A stretch of DNA of 35,587 bases from Clostridiaceae bacterium (GTDB lineage: Bacteria; Bacillota; Clostridia; DSM-8532): contig JAAXZX010000055.1 of the NCBI GenBank assembly GCA_012719645.1, forward strand, positions 1 to 35,587, read 5' to 3'. This document shows positions 16,632 through 25,558 of the stretch, piece by piece. The number at the start of each line of letters is the position of its first letter. The first letter of the stretch is position 1. The notes under the pieces were generated by a model that made no database searches, was not told the DNA's origin, and saw only the letters and a list, made by a program, of their open reading frames with translations. The translations under genes and the position numbers were made by a program.

Positions 16632-18665
16632 TCAAAACCCCGAAATCTGTTCATAGAATGTCGACATGCTTTGAAGGCCGGTTACCATCATGGGAATGAT
16701 CAGATACAGCGTGATCAGCGAATATACCGGCAAGAATCCCACCATGTTTCCCAGGTTCTTTTTGCTCTCAACAATATGCTCATTGAGCTCCTTCCTCTTT
16801 TCCTGGTTGTACCGCATCTCGTCCTCCAGTTCCTCGAAGGCTTTCTGAACGCCCAGTTCCTCGTTGGCAAGCTGGAGGTTTTCTATTATTCCTGCGAGCG
16901 GAGGAAAGGAAACATCTTCCTTGAGCTGGTCCAATGCCTCTTCGGAACCCGAACTGAAGTTTGACAGGCATTTCTGTATGGGCTCCCTGAACTGGACCGA
17001 GAACATCTCCATCCACTCCAGTATCTCCTCAACATGGATCCTGTTCATATCCTTCAGCATAAGGATGATGGTCTGAAACTGTGCCGTTTCCTCCTCCATG
17101 TCAATACGCCTTACAGACTTTAAAAACCGAAGGCTCAGCACAGGCGCCTGGTATCCCAGGAAAAAAAGCAGGATACACAGCAGCAGTTCATACCATTTGA
17201 ACTTGCAGTAGCCAAGGCGGCGGCACTTTTCAAAGATCCTGGCCATAGCCAGGTCCTGGGAAGCCCTGTCCCTTATCCCTTTTTCGGCCAGAGCCTCACG
17301 GATAAGTTCAGCATCTGGCTTTTTGCCGATCTTTACCAGGATCTCCCTGTCCAGATCGGTTATCTCTTTCATCTTTTCATAATCAGCATCCGACAGCCTG
17401 CCTCCCAGGTATCCCTTCGGGACTTCGGGAACATGCAGGATACGGTGGGCGTGATTCAGGTTAAGGCCTATGAACAGGATGAGTCCCAGGAAGAATGCTA
17501 CGAGGCCCATGAGAATCCTTCGGGTGTACAGGATCCGGATATTGATGCCCGACACGCTTCCCTTTATGAGCGATTCAAGTTCTGCCCTCTTCACCGTATA
17601 GTTCCCGGGTACCAGGCGGTCTACAATCCTGTAAACGACGCTCATCTCATATATCCTGTTCTCCAGCGCCTTTCTTCCCCCATAAAACTTTTCAGGAACG
17701 TCAAAGCGCTGTATCCGCCTTAGTGTGATATAAGCCCCGAATGCCGCGATAATCGTCGCTATGCCCAGGATAATGCCTGTATTGCTGTTGTAGAAGTTAT
17801 CCAGGGGAGCAAAACTGCTTCCTGCCCATTGCCGCAGGGGTTTTACGAGGAACACCGGCAGAAGTGAAATGACATTGAGGCTTCTCAGGGCGAGCCTGAG
17901 CCTCTCACGCTTGAAAATATCCGCCCTTATCTCGCTGCTAAGATGGCTTATGCCCCTAATAAACACGGAGCCCCCGTCCTTATGGGCATCGCCGTACTCC
18001 CTGGTAATGTGCATCATGGCGGCCAGCAGCTTCAGGTACTTGTTGGGCGCGACCTCATAGTAGCGTTCGAGGTCGCTTTCCTGGTCGGCTCCCGACAGGA
18101 TGTCGCCTATGCGTTCGGCCTGCAGGTATATTTCATGCAGGCCCCTTTTGTTCAATGACTCGCAGGCCTCGTAGTTGGCATCCTCAATCGATTTGAGTTC
18201 GTAATACTTGTGCCTGAGCAGCTCATGATAGACAAGCTGCTGTTTTAAAAGCCTGAGATGTATATTTGAAACAAAGATATCTATGACGGTGTCTGCCAGG
18301 GAAAACAGTACCAGCGCAAGGACAAGGAGCATCATTGCATCCCTGGTTATCAGCCAGAACAGGAGAAGCGAAACGACCAGGGATGCGGCAGTAATAAGAA
18401 ACACCATTGCAGTCTTCTTGCGGACTGCACGCTCGTCAAAACAGGTGTAAAACTCCAGCCTCTTTCTTATGTAGTATAGGATGGATCTTGTGAAGCGGAA
18501 GCGGTTAAGGAACGAATACAGGAAAATGAGAAATGCGGTGACACCGCTTCCGGCGCTCTTCAGGCTTCTGTTGCCAAGGCCCTTTTTTTGCTGTTTCAGG
18601 GCCAGAAGGGCGAGAATCCCTGCCCCCAGGCCGCACGCTACTCCAATAACAAGATAGTCATTCAT
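16632..18665 (-). CDS. TadB/TadC-like inner-membrane platform protein (T2SF type, double length)
   Basis: The 677 residues start with a membrane helix, and two blocks each look like a type II secretion F (T2SF) domain. The first has helices near 80-125 followed by a cytoplasmic helical region (LKQQLVYHELLRHKYYELKS) and a return helix pair at about 265-320. The second has helices near 380-400 and 500-525, then ETAQFQTIILMLKDMNRIHV, and a final helix pair near 640-665. Usual Tad loci have separate TadB and TadC of about 300 residues; here one gene covers both lengths. The platform is expected to couple the ATPase to filament assembly. ATG 18665 overlaps the CpaF TGA as ATGA. A TTG at 18680 is possible but has a poorly spaced ribosome site. 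Confidence 0.7.
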   Translation of the reverse strand: MNDYLVIGVACGLGAGILALLALKQQKKGLGNRSLKSAGSGVTAFLIFLYSFLNRFRFTRSILYYIRKRLEFYTCFDERAVRKKTAMVFLITAASLVVSLLLFWLITRDAMMLLVLALVLFSLADTVIDIFVSNIHLRLLKQQLVYHELLRHKYYELKSIEDANYEACESLNKRGLHEIYLQAERIGDILSGADQESDLERYYEVAPNKYLKLLAAMMHITREYGDAHKDGGSVFIRGISHLSSEIRADIFKRERLRLALRSLNVISLLPVFLVKPLRQWAGSSFAPLDNFYNSNTGIILGIATIIAAFGAYITLRRIQRFDVPEKFYGGRKALENRIYEMSVVYRIVDRLVPGNYTVKRAELESLIKGSVSGINIRILYTRRILMGLVAFFLGLILFIGLNLNHAHRILHVPEVPKGYLGGRLSDADYEKMKEITDLDREILVKIGKKPDAELIREALAEKGIRDRASQDLAMARIFEKCRRLGYCKFKWYELLLCILLFFLGYQAPVLSLRFLKSVRRIDMEEETAQFQTIILMLKDMNRIHVEEILEWMEMFSVQFREPIQKCLSNFSSGSEEALDQLKEDVSFPPLAGIIENLQLANEELGVQKAFEELEDEMRYNQEKRKELNEHIVESKKNLGNMVGFLPVYSLITLYLIIPMMVTGLQSMSTFYEQISGF

Positions 18666-20539
18666 CCTGCTAAACCCCAATTCCTTTCAAGGAAACCGCA
18701 AAAAGCCTTTGCGTCCTCCCGGGACATGGCATCCATCATGCGGTGGACCTTTTCCCGGCTGATCGGCGTTACGGCGTGGTATTCACCGTCCCGGTACTCG
18801 ATGATGTTCCGCGTTTCAAAACTCATCCTGTCGGTCATCCTGGCATAGAACTCCGCAGTTGTTTCCATGAAGCCGGCCAGCTTTTCATCCTGTGCCTGGC
18901 TCTCCCTGAACGCCTGGGGATATGATTCCTGTGCAGGCGTTTCAATAATCTCGGTTATCCTCTCTATGTACCTCTTTCCCCTAAAATCCCTGGCCAGATG
19001 GATATCGAAGTCAAGGACAGATACCACCTGCTGCTCGGCGATCTTCTCATTGGTGAACATCTCGCACTTAAGCAGCGAGTTTCTCAGCGAATACACCAGG
19101 TCCCTGGTTGTCTTGGCATGGTGGGTGAAAAGGGTGAACAGGGAAGCTACCTGGGACATCTGCACCATCCATGCCGCCACCGGATCGGTGGCGACCTCCC
19201 CCAGGATATTGACGCTTCCATCCGTTTTCTTCTGTATGTCAAGGCCTTCCTGGCCCGAGATGGAATCAGTTTCGCAGAAGGTCAGGATATTGCGTTCCGG
19301 GTAAAGTTTTCGCAGATGAAGCTCAAAAGCCGTTTCCTGGACCCTGAGGGTCAACGTGGAATAGATGTGCCTGACCATGGCCATGAGAAGGGTTGTCTTC
19401 CCGCTTCCCTGCTGGCCGGTTATGGCGGTTATCATGCAGCCCTTTACCAGGTACTTGATAAGGTTGACGGGAAGCTCAGCCCCTTTATCGGTTATCAGCC
19501 CTTCCAGGGTAACATTGCGGATATGGAACTTCCTCACAAAGAAGGCCCAGGACTCTGAAAACGGGGGACGCACCACCAGGACACGGCTTCCGTCCTTCAT
19601 CTCGTTCACCCGGTAACCGGTGGCCTCGGACAGCTGCCCGCCCCTGTTGTAGCGATAGATGTTCTGGCAAACCCGGCGAAGCTCCTTCTCGTCCTCAAAA
19701 CCCAGGAAATCCAGCTTGATGGTTTTCCCCCTGAAAAAGATCCATACGCTTTCATGGGACCTGGGAAGTTTACTGGCCTGCCCCAAAGGATTATATAAAG
19801 AGGGTCCGTAAAAAGCGGCATCGGTGACGCCCGAAACACCCGCCGACACTCCGTCTATATTCATATCCCTGATCTCGTCGATAACTCCAAGGCCCTTGTA
19901 CTGTTCATAAACAGCCTGGGTGATGATCTCAAGCTTGTCCTCATTGGCAAGCCCCGGGCTTATCCGGTCATAGAGGTCTTCTATATCACGGGATGTAATG
20001 ACATAGCTTATGCTGTCATCGCTGTCAGAAACCTTCCTGGCCCGGTCCAGGCCGTTTTCATCAATCAGCGCCGCCAGGGCATCATGGCCGTACCGCTTCT
20101 TGTATTCATGAAGCAGTATGAAGAACTTCTCCCTGACCGAAAGGAGAAAGGGGTTATTGAAGGGGATAACGCTGTCGAGCCTGTCCACAGGTATATACCC
20201 GCTCAGGATATCATATATGAACGCCTTGACAAACTGCTTATCTTCTATTGAGCCATACATGCAGTTTTTCAGCGCTTTCTTCAGTTCTGCCCTTTTATTG
20301 GCCTGCTTTTTGTATTCAACCTCGTTCAGCCCCAGTTCAAGCAGGTTGGTCCTGGTAATGGCATTGATGGATTCCTTTATGTGTTCAATAAGGCTGGGAA
20401 TGGTATACTTTGTCGTATCCTGGTCCTTTCTGAACTCGGCGCTGACTGTCCGGCTCTTCAGAAACAGGACCATGAAGACCGCCAGCAGGGCGAGGATAAT
20501 AATGATGAAAAGCGCGTTTATAAGGTCTGTTATAAGCAT
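18662..20539 (-). CDS. cpaF: CpaF/TadA-family secretion ATPase with N-terminal membrane anchor
   Basis: This 625-residue type II/IV secretion ATPase powers Tad pilus assembly or export. Walker A is GQQGSGKTT at 375-383. The Walker B area reads ILGEVATDPVAAW, and the histidine box is FTHHAKTTRDLVYSLRNS. The substrate-positioning region MKDGSRVLVVRPPFSES lies before Walker A, as in CpaF. Residues 5-27 (DLINALFIIIILALLAVFMV) form a membrane helix that typical CpaF proteins lack. ATG 20539 has AAAGGGTG upstream and overlaps the preceding gene by 10 bases. An upstream extension in the same frame is only the shadow of that gene. The last bases share ATGA with the platform gene, which suggests coupled translation. 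Confidence 0.85.
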   Translation of the reverse strand: MLITDLINALFIIIILALLAVFMVLFLKSRTVSAEFRKDQDTTKYTIPSLIEHIKESINAITRTNLLELGLNEVEYKKQANKRAELKKALKNCMYGSIEDKQFVKAFIYDILSGYIPVDRLDSVIPFNNPFLLSVREKFFILLHEYKKRYGHDALAALIDENGLDRARKVSDSDDSISYVITSRDIEDLYDRISPGLANEDKLEIITQAVYEQYKGLGVIDEIRDMNIDGVSAGVSGVTDAAFYGPSLYNPLGQASKLPRSHESVWIFFRGKTIKLDFLGFEDEKELRRVCQNIYRYNRGGQLSEATGYRVNEMKDGSRVLVVRPPFSESWAFFVRKFHIRNVTLEGLITDKGAELPVNLIKYLVKGCMITAITGQQGSGKTTLLMAMVRHIYSTLTLRVQETAFELHLRKLYPERNILTFCETDSISGQEGLDIQKKTDGSVNILGEVATDPVAAWMVQMSQVASLFTLFTHHAKTTRDLVYSLRNSLLKCEMFTNEKIAEQQVVSVLDFDIHLARDFRGKRYIERITEIIETPAQESYPQAFRESQAQDEKLAGFMETTAEFYARMTDRMSFETRNIIEYRDGEYHAVTPISREKVHRMMDAMSREDAKAFCGFLERNWGLAG

Positions 20540-21339
20540 TTCACGCACCCTTTCATCATATAGTCGATAAGCCCCGAAAACGCCTGGGCAATGGCATAGT
20601 CGGCCCCCTTCCTGGCCTGGAGGCAATAAGCCATGAAATCAAAAACCCTCCCGCTGTTGCAGGCATCCATGAACCCTGCATGGTACGGGATGGCGAAGAC
20701 CGATTTTACATCTATGCCATATTCCCTGGACAGGTTCCCCAATGTCAGGGACGACGACGGCTCATAGCGCGAGATTACATATGCGGACCTCTTTTCCTTA
20801 AGAAACGGATTCTCGTCCATTGTCCTGCGGAAATCCTCAAGGAGACTCCGGTTCTGGCTCAGGCAGTAAACGATTATATCAGAGGTTTCCAGGAGTTCAC
20901 GGCTGTTCGCACTCTCAAGCCCGCTGTGCAGGTCAAGTATAACCAGGTCGTAGGATTCCTTTGCGCACTGGAATATGTTCATAAGCAGGTTCTGGCTGTC
21001 GGTCCGCAGGTTCTCCTTTTTTTCGCTTCCAAACAGGAGATCCAGTCCATGGTCCTTCATCAGTGACCAGGTATAGTCGGGGATCATCTCAGGCCGCAGC
21101 CTCCCGTTTTTATACAGGCGCACGAGAGCATCCACACCACAGTTGGTATAATCCAGCATCCTGATGGTCGCCTGCTCCCGTTTTCTCAGCAGGTAATGCT
21201 CCAGGGCATTCAGTTCAATATGGTTGTGGGCCACCAGGACCCTGTAGGATGTTTTCTGAGCTATAATGCAGGAGACAGCCGCCGCGTTGGCAGTTACGGC
21301 CGCCTGCCCGTGCATGTTTGACCAAAACGCTATCTGCAA
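20530..21339 (-). CDS. MinD/ParA-like (CpaE/TadZ type) protein with degenerate P-loop
   Basis: The 269 residues have a SIMIBI-type fold. IAFWSNMHGQAAVTANAAAVS replaces the usual xKGGxGKT loop and has no lysine at the signature place. ILDLHSGLESANSRELLETS matches the Walker B/switch region of MinD proteins, and SDIIVYCLSQNRSLLEDFRR is typical of the family. CpaE/TadZ proteins place Tad machines at a cell pole and often have variant loops. The start is TTG 21339 (AAAGGATG upstream), overlapping the previous stop. Next to CpaF this is most likely the locus's positioning factor. Confidence 0.7.
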   Translation of the reverse strand: MQIAFWSNMHGQAAVTANAAAVSCIIAQKTSYRVLVAHNHIELNALEHYLLRKREQATIRMLDYTNCGVDALVRLYKNGRLRPEMIPDYTWSLMKDHGLDLLFGSEKKENLRTDSQNLLMNIFQCAKESYDLVILDLHSGLESANSRELLETSDIIVYCLSQNRSLLEDFRRTMDENPFLKEKRSAYVISRYEPSSSLTLGNLSREYGIDVKSVFAIPYHAGFMDACNSGRVFDFMAYCLQARKGADYAIAQAFSGLIDYMMKGCVKCL

Positions 21340-21998
21340 GCCTGCTTCATCCTTTCCGCCTTTCTCATGTATCTTTTTAGCTGTTTAACGTCAATTTCGG
21401 TAAGGCTGCTTATGATATTCAGAACCTGCGTCTTCCATACCGGTGAGAACCTTTTTAATAACAGCCTCTCCTCATAGAGGCACTCAAGAAGCGCCGCGGC
21501 GTTCTGCTCTTCGAAAAATAAGGCATAGCTCCTTGTAACATTGACGGAATCGGTGATCCTGCGATAATAGAGCTTTTCAAGGAATTTCGGGCTGATCCTG
21601 CAGTACTCGTGCATATCGTAAAAGATAAGGCAGATGTCGGTATATGGGTATCGCTTAAGCAAAGCCCTGGTCTGCTCCGCGGTCTGTTCGAAAGAGGATC
21701 TTTCAGCCCTCAGCAATGACGCCAGTTTGACATCATGTCCGGCATACAGCGCCATATGAGTATCAATCAGCGCATAGTCGCAGGGATTGGATTCCAGGAT
21801 ACTGTTCAGGTTATCCCCGGTATCGAAATGATGCACCTCAGTCCCGCAGAAATCGCAGACATCCCTGTGGTATTCGTCGTAATCATACCGCCATGAAGCG
21901 AATATCTTGACGGTATGGTGGGAAGACAAAATCCGGGCAATGCTTAGCAGCAGTATCTTTTTGCTTTCTGAAGGCGATCCCACGAATACAATCCTCAT
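21330..21998 (-). CDS. MinD-like protein with vestigial nucleotide loop
   Basis: The protein has 222 residues. MRIVFVGSPSESKKILLLSIARIL occupies the place of a P-loop beta strand, loop and helix, but has only SESKK rather than GGxGKT. DYALIDTHMALYAGHDVK resembles a Walker B strand and switch. An internal pair CDFC lies near residue 53. The C-terminal third (LKRYMRKAERMKQACR) is basic and helical. It starts at ATG with GGAGGG, 10 bases after the SAF gene. It looks like a second divergent CpaE-like partner, possibly dimerising with the next protein. The family is inferred from fold-like pattern and context only. Confidence 0.55.
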   Translation of the reverse strand: MRIVFVGSPSESKKILLLSIARILSSHHTVKIFASWRYDYDEYHRDVCDFCGTEVHHFDTGDNLNSILESNPCDYALIDTHMALYAGHDVKLASLLRAERSSFEQTAEQTRALLKRYPYTDICLIFYDMHEYCRISPKFLEKLYYRRITDSVNVTRSYALFFEEQNAAALLECLYEERLLLKRFSPVWKTQVLNIISSLTEIDVKQLKRYMRKAERMKQACR

Positions 21999-22008
21999 GT
22001 ATACCCTC

Positions 22009-22956
22009 CTACAGGTTGCTGTTCAGGTCGTCCTCACAGGACACGTCCTCTTCTCCGCTGTTTTCGCCGGCGCTTATATCGAATAGCATCAATTCATTCA
22101 TGTCGGTTTCCCCGAATACACCCCGCCTGCCGGACAGGATAAGGTCCTGGTCCATCCTTTTTTCGAAGTCCAGGCGGTTTCTTACTTCCAGCGTTTCAAT
22201 GGCTTTGCTCACGATATTGGGATTGGTCTTTATGAGTTCCAAAACCTCAAGGTTGGCCGGATAGGTCCTGGCGGCTTCCTTCTGGATATCGGGCGCCACG
22301 TATTGAACCGCGTAAAGGATTGATCCATCCACAAGGCTTGCGTCAACGATGGCGCTGGACATCCTGAGTATCTCCTCCTCGGTCATATGGAGGCGGATCA
22401 AATCGTCCCTCCGGTTCTCTTCCCGCCGAAGGTCTATCACCTTTTTCTTGGAGAGTATGATATAGTCCAGGCCATTGGGAAACATGATCCTCACATCGAT
22501 GAAGCTTCCTGCTTCCAGGTTTCCGGGAAGGCTTATCACCGAGTACTCCATGAGCCTCAGATCATCGGGGAATACCTCCTCGGAATAGAACATGGCTTTT
22601 GTTACCACGGTGTTTTTGGTGATATCGCACCGCATGACCATTCCCACGGCTTCCTCAACCGACATGACGGCATCGGCAGGAATGATCCGGGTGTTGGCTT
22701 CGGCAGGCTCCAGGTCGGTGTCCGCAATTATTTCCCCTGCTTTTTTATCCTGCCGGAAGACATAGACGAGTGACATGGGATACTCCTCATTGAAAGCCTG
22801 CCGCGCTTCCTCCATGGCTTTGGCCTTCATCTCCGACTCCAGCAGCGCCAGGTTCGACCTGTAATAGAAGTAGCCGCCTATGAGCACTGTCGCTGATATC
22901 CCGAGTCCAAGCATGAACGCAAGGATTATGCGAAAGCGGCGGGGTCTTATGAACAA
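22009..22956 (-). CDS. CpaB/RcpC-like SAF-domain protein
   Basis: The 315 residues begin with one membrane helix (about 9-29). A coil follows, then an SAF-type domain (about 60-125: EIIADTDLEPAEANTRIIPADAVM, DITKNTVVTKAMF) and the CpaB-typical strand run VISLPGNLEAGSFIDVRI at about 140-157. CpaB/RcpC proteins work outside the membrane in Tad assembly. The acidic tail (ENSGEEDVSCEDDLNSNL) is unusual. The start is TTG 22956 with a strong AAAGGAGG. There is no secretin gene, as expected without an outer membrane. It lies 42 bases after the kinase gene. Confidence 0.75.
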   Translation of the reverse strand: MFIRPRRFRIILAFMLGLGISATVLIGGYFYYRSNLALLESEMKAKAMEEARQAFNEEYPMSLVYVFRQDKKAGEIIADTDLEPAEANTRIIPADAVMSVEEAVGMVMRCDITKNTVVTKAMFYSEEVFPDDLRLMEYSVISLPGNLEAGSFIDVRIMFPNGLDYIILSKKKVIDLRREENRRDDLIRLHMTEEEILRMSSAIVDASLVDGSILYAVQYVAPDIQKEAARTYPANLEVLELIKTNPNIVSKAIETLEVRNRLDFEKRMDQDLILSGRRGVFGETDMNELMLFDISAGENSGEEDVSCEDDLNSNL

Positions 22957-22998
22957 AACCCTCTCCTCCTTTGATAACCAATGCTGCGCTTTGCGCGC

Positions 22999-24435
22999 TC
23001 ACCTCAATCCGTGCCCGATTCCCGACATAATCATGGCCTCATGGAGAACGGCCTGGATATTCTTTTGTTCATTTCTGCTCTGGCTGTAGGGGTTGGAAAC
23101 AGGGGGGAAAAACAGAACATGATTTGTCTGAAGTGTTTTTCTGATTTGCTTTTTATCAGCTTTTCCAAAGTGGGGGAAAACATAAATCCATTCCCGGTTG
23201 GGATCATACTGGCCCATCCGGGCAATATATTCGTCGATAAGGGCCAGCTTCCAGTCGGCTGACGGGCATATGACCAGCCTGATGTCGGAGCGGTTGAACT
23301 CGGAGATGGCCTTTTCGTCTTGCAGGCAGCCAAAGTCGCCCAATACTCTGACAAAGTTCCTGGCTGCTTTGCCGCAGGCAATCCTTCCGTCCCTGTAATA
23401 GGTGATCCCATCGGCTACAAAGCTTTCCTCGTCAACCCGTGTGAGCCGGCTGCTCCTGTGCATGACGGCTTCCAGGCGGGAAAGATCGCCATTGCGGCAG
23501 TGGTCGACAAACGCCGTCCTGTACCCCAAGGAAGCAAAATAGTTCGCAAGACACAGTGCCGCAAAAGTGGCGCCAATGCCGTGGACAACGCCGGTCACCC
23601 CTATTGTCAGGCGCCCTTCGAAAATGCCGGAACGCGCTGATTTCTGCCCATGGGTATTCTGGCTGTCAAAATGGTTCAGCAGGGCCAGGCAGGTCCTGGC
23701 ATCCCCGATGCGCTTTGAGGGGTCATGCCTTACAAGGTTTTTGATGATGGATGAAAAACCATGCGATATGCCGTTCTGACCAAGATATCCCTCGATCTCA
23801 TCATAGGCTGCCTTCGCCGGATGTATGCCTGTGGCCAGGTGGAAGAGGGTCATACCCAGGTTATACAGGTCCGTCCTTTCATCGGATTTCCCCGATCCAA
23901 ACTGCTCTGGCGCAGCATAACCCTGGGTTCCTATGTAGACGGTATCCTCCAGGGCCTGCTCCCTGTAGGACTTGGCCGTGCCAAAGTCAACCAGGTGCAG
24001 CCTCCCGCTTTCATTGAGGATGATGTTGGAGGGTTTCAGGTCGCGGTAGATCACGGGGGGCTGCCTGGAATGGAGATAAATAAGGACATCGCATAGCTGT
24101 TTTGCCCAGTCGATAAGGCGCGGCTCCCGGATCCTCCCCTCGGTCTTCAGTACCTCGGAAAGCGTTTCCCCCTCAATATAATCCATGACAATGCAGATAT
24201 ACCGCCCGTCTTCGCACAGGTCGGCTATCCTTGGGAGCATTGGATGGTTCAGGCTTTTCAGGATGTTGACCTCCTGCATTTCGTTCATGGCAGAGGGATT
24301 GTCTTTATCAATGGTCTTGACAGCCCACAGATTTGACAGGACAATATTCTCAGCAAGAAAAACGGTGGAGTTCCCGCCTTGTCCTATCGGTTTTATAATC
24401 CTGTATTTCAGCCCGATAATGTCCCCTTGCTTCAT
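22999..24435 (-). CDS. Ser/Thr protein kinase fused to a MinD-like domain
   Basis: The first ~255 of 478 residues form a complete Hanks-type kinase. The glycine loop is GQGGNSTV (18-25) and the catalytic pair starts with K40 in WAVK. The catalytic loop is YRDLKPSN (D132), DFG is at 150-152 and AAPEQ starts at 174. Residues 275-478 form a second domain, opening TIGVTGVVHGIGATFAALCL at about 277-296, with a P-loop position that lacks the usual lysine and a Walker-B-like RLVICPSADW. There is no membrane helix, unlike PknB-type kinases, and no PASTA repeats. It is the first gene of the Tad-like operon, directly behind a good promoter. It should be able to phosphorylate other components; the domain fusion suggests control through the CpaE-like proteins. 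Confidence 0.85.
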   Translation of the reverse strand: MKQGDIIGLKYRIIKPIGQGGNSTVFLAENIVLSNLWAVKTIDKDNPSAMNEMQEVNILKSLNHPMLPRIADLCEDGRYICIVMDYIEGETLSEVLKTEGRIREPRLIDWAKQLCDVLIYLHSRQPPVIYRDLKPSNIILNESGRLHLVDFGTAKSYREQALEDTVYIGTQGYAAPEQFGSGKSDERTDLYNLGMTLFHLATGIHPAKAAYDEIEGYLGQNGISHGFSSIIKNLVRHDPSKRIGDARTCLALLNHFDSQNTHGQKSARSGIFEGRLTIGVTGVVHGIGATFAALCLANYFASLGYRTAFVDHCRNGDLSRLEAVMHRSSRLTRVDEESFVADGITYYRDGRIACGKAARNFVRVLGDFGCLQDEKAISEFNRSDIRLVICPSADWKLALIDEYIARMGQYDPNREWIYVFPHFGKADKKQIRKTLQTNHVLFFPPVSNPYSQSRNEQKNIQAVLHEAMIMSGIGHGLR

Positions 24436-24471
24436 ATTGCACCATAAATTTGCATGTATTTACAATTAAGT

Positions 24472-24500
24472 ATTGTACCAGCATAAACTATAAATATCAA
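24472..24500 (-). promoter_or_regulatory. Promoter of the kinase/Tad-like operon
   Basis: On the minus strand TTGATA (24500-24495) and TACAAT (24477-24472) are exactly 17 bases apart. TG one base before the -10 makes an extended -10, and the kinase ATG follows 36 bases later. No other good promoter is seen inside the operon. The gap 24436-24741 is AT-rich, and the rest of it holds nothing recognisable beyond the weak -10 for the divergent gene. Confidence 0.6.
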
Positions 24501-24706
24501 TATAATTTTAGATATAATGTTAAAATTTAGTTTATTGTGCGGAAACAGATGCCTGGTGCTCCAAGCTATCCATATGTAACAGCCTTCCTTCGGCATATCC
24601 CGGCAGACATCCTCCCGGGTTGATGGAAGATGCAAGTAAAATGGCAATATTTTTATTTTTGTTATATACTGAAAAGCGATATAGCCAGCATGTGGAACAA
24701 TATGCG

Positions 24707-24712
24707 TATAAT
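24707..24712 (+). promoter_or_regulatory. Weak candidate -10 box for the divergent anchored protein
   Basis: TATAAT at 24707-24712 lies 30 bases before the ATG at 24742, but I find no -35 at normal spacing. Ribosome site GGAGG is at 24728-24732, nine bases before the ATG. Confidence 0.3.
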
Positions 24713-24741
24713 TCATAAAAACAAGATGGAGGCGTCATGAA

Positions 24742-25530
24742 ATGCAAAAAACAAGCCTTTTTACCGTGCTGATCCTGATCATCCTGGTTTTTTCCCTCTT
24801 TGTGAATATTCTCATATTCAACAAACTGTCAAGGATAACAGGGGAATTGCAATCCAAGGATACAGAGCCGGCTTCTGTGGAGCTGGACAGTATTTCAGGC
24901 AGCGAGGCACAGAGCATTCCTCTCAAGATCGACACTGCCCTGGATGGAATAAAGTATCCGCAGGAGCAGAAGATCTCCCTTATGAAGAACCCTGACCTGG
25001 ACAGAATCAGGTATTTGCAGCAGCAGATCATTGATCGCGAAGTGATCAGGGACGATTGCCTGATCGGCCTTCCCATTGATGATCAGTTGAAAGCGGATAT
25101 CAGGGAATATAATGAACTGGTATCAAGCCTTAAAGGCTTTTTTGCAAAGCAAGCGGTACATGTGCTTATAACATTGTTCGAACTCGATCTCGGGGAGTAT
25201 GCAGTTGATGAGGATGGATCATATTTCTGGCTTTATACGGCAGATTACCTTAATATACCTCCCGATGTCAGGGAGTATGTTGAAATAATAGCTGACTTGT
25301 CTCTTTACAGGAATTGTACCGAATTACTATGCGGCGACCCTCGTCTTGCTTTTTTCATATATAACGAAGGCGGCGGTTCCGGCGGAATGTGGCCTTATTT
25401 CTGGCACACTGAATATCTGCGCGGATATGAAGATAAAAGAGAGGATCTGGATCGCCTCTTCAATCTCGTTGAGGGGATAATTGCATCCCTCGACAGGGTT
25501 TATGAAAATTCATATTATGTAAGGCAGTAA
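24742..25530 (+). CDS. Membrane-anchored protein of unknown function
   Basis: The protein has 262 residues. A hydrophobic N-terminal helix (about 4-26, ending NILIFNKLSR) may be an uncleaved anchor. A polar acidic linker follows, then a mostly helical domain with WLYTADYLNIPPDVREYVEII and NEGGGSGGMWPYFWHTEYLRG. I do not recognise a family and see no enzyme motif. It is divergent from the kinase operon across a 306-base gap and ends before a strong terminator. It could belong to the Tad-like system or be unrelated. Confidence 0.65.
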   Translation: MQKTSLFTVLILIILVFSLFVNILIFNKLSRITGELQSKDTEPASVELDSISGSEAQSIPLKIDTALDGIKYPQEQKISLMKNPDLDRIRYLQQQIIDREVIRDDCLIGLPIDDQLKADIREYNELVSSLKGFFAKQAVHVLITLFELDLGEYAVDEDGSYFWLYTADYLNIPPDVREYVEIIADLSLYRNCTELLCGDPRLAFFIYNEGGGSGGMWPYFWHTEYLRGYEDKREDLDRLFNLVEGIIASLDRVYENSYYVRQ

Positions 25531-25558
25531 CCTTGATCCCACCTGCCCCGGGTACGTC

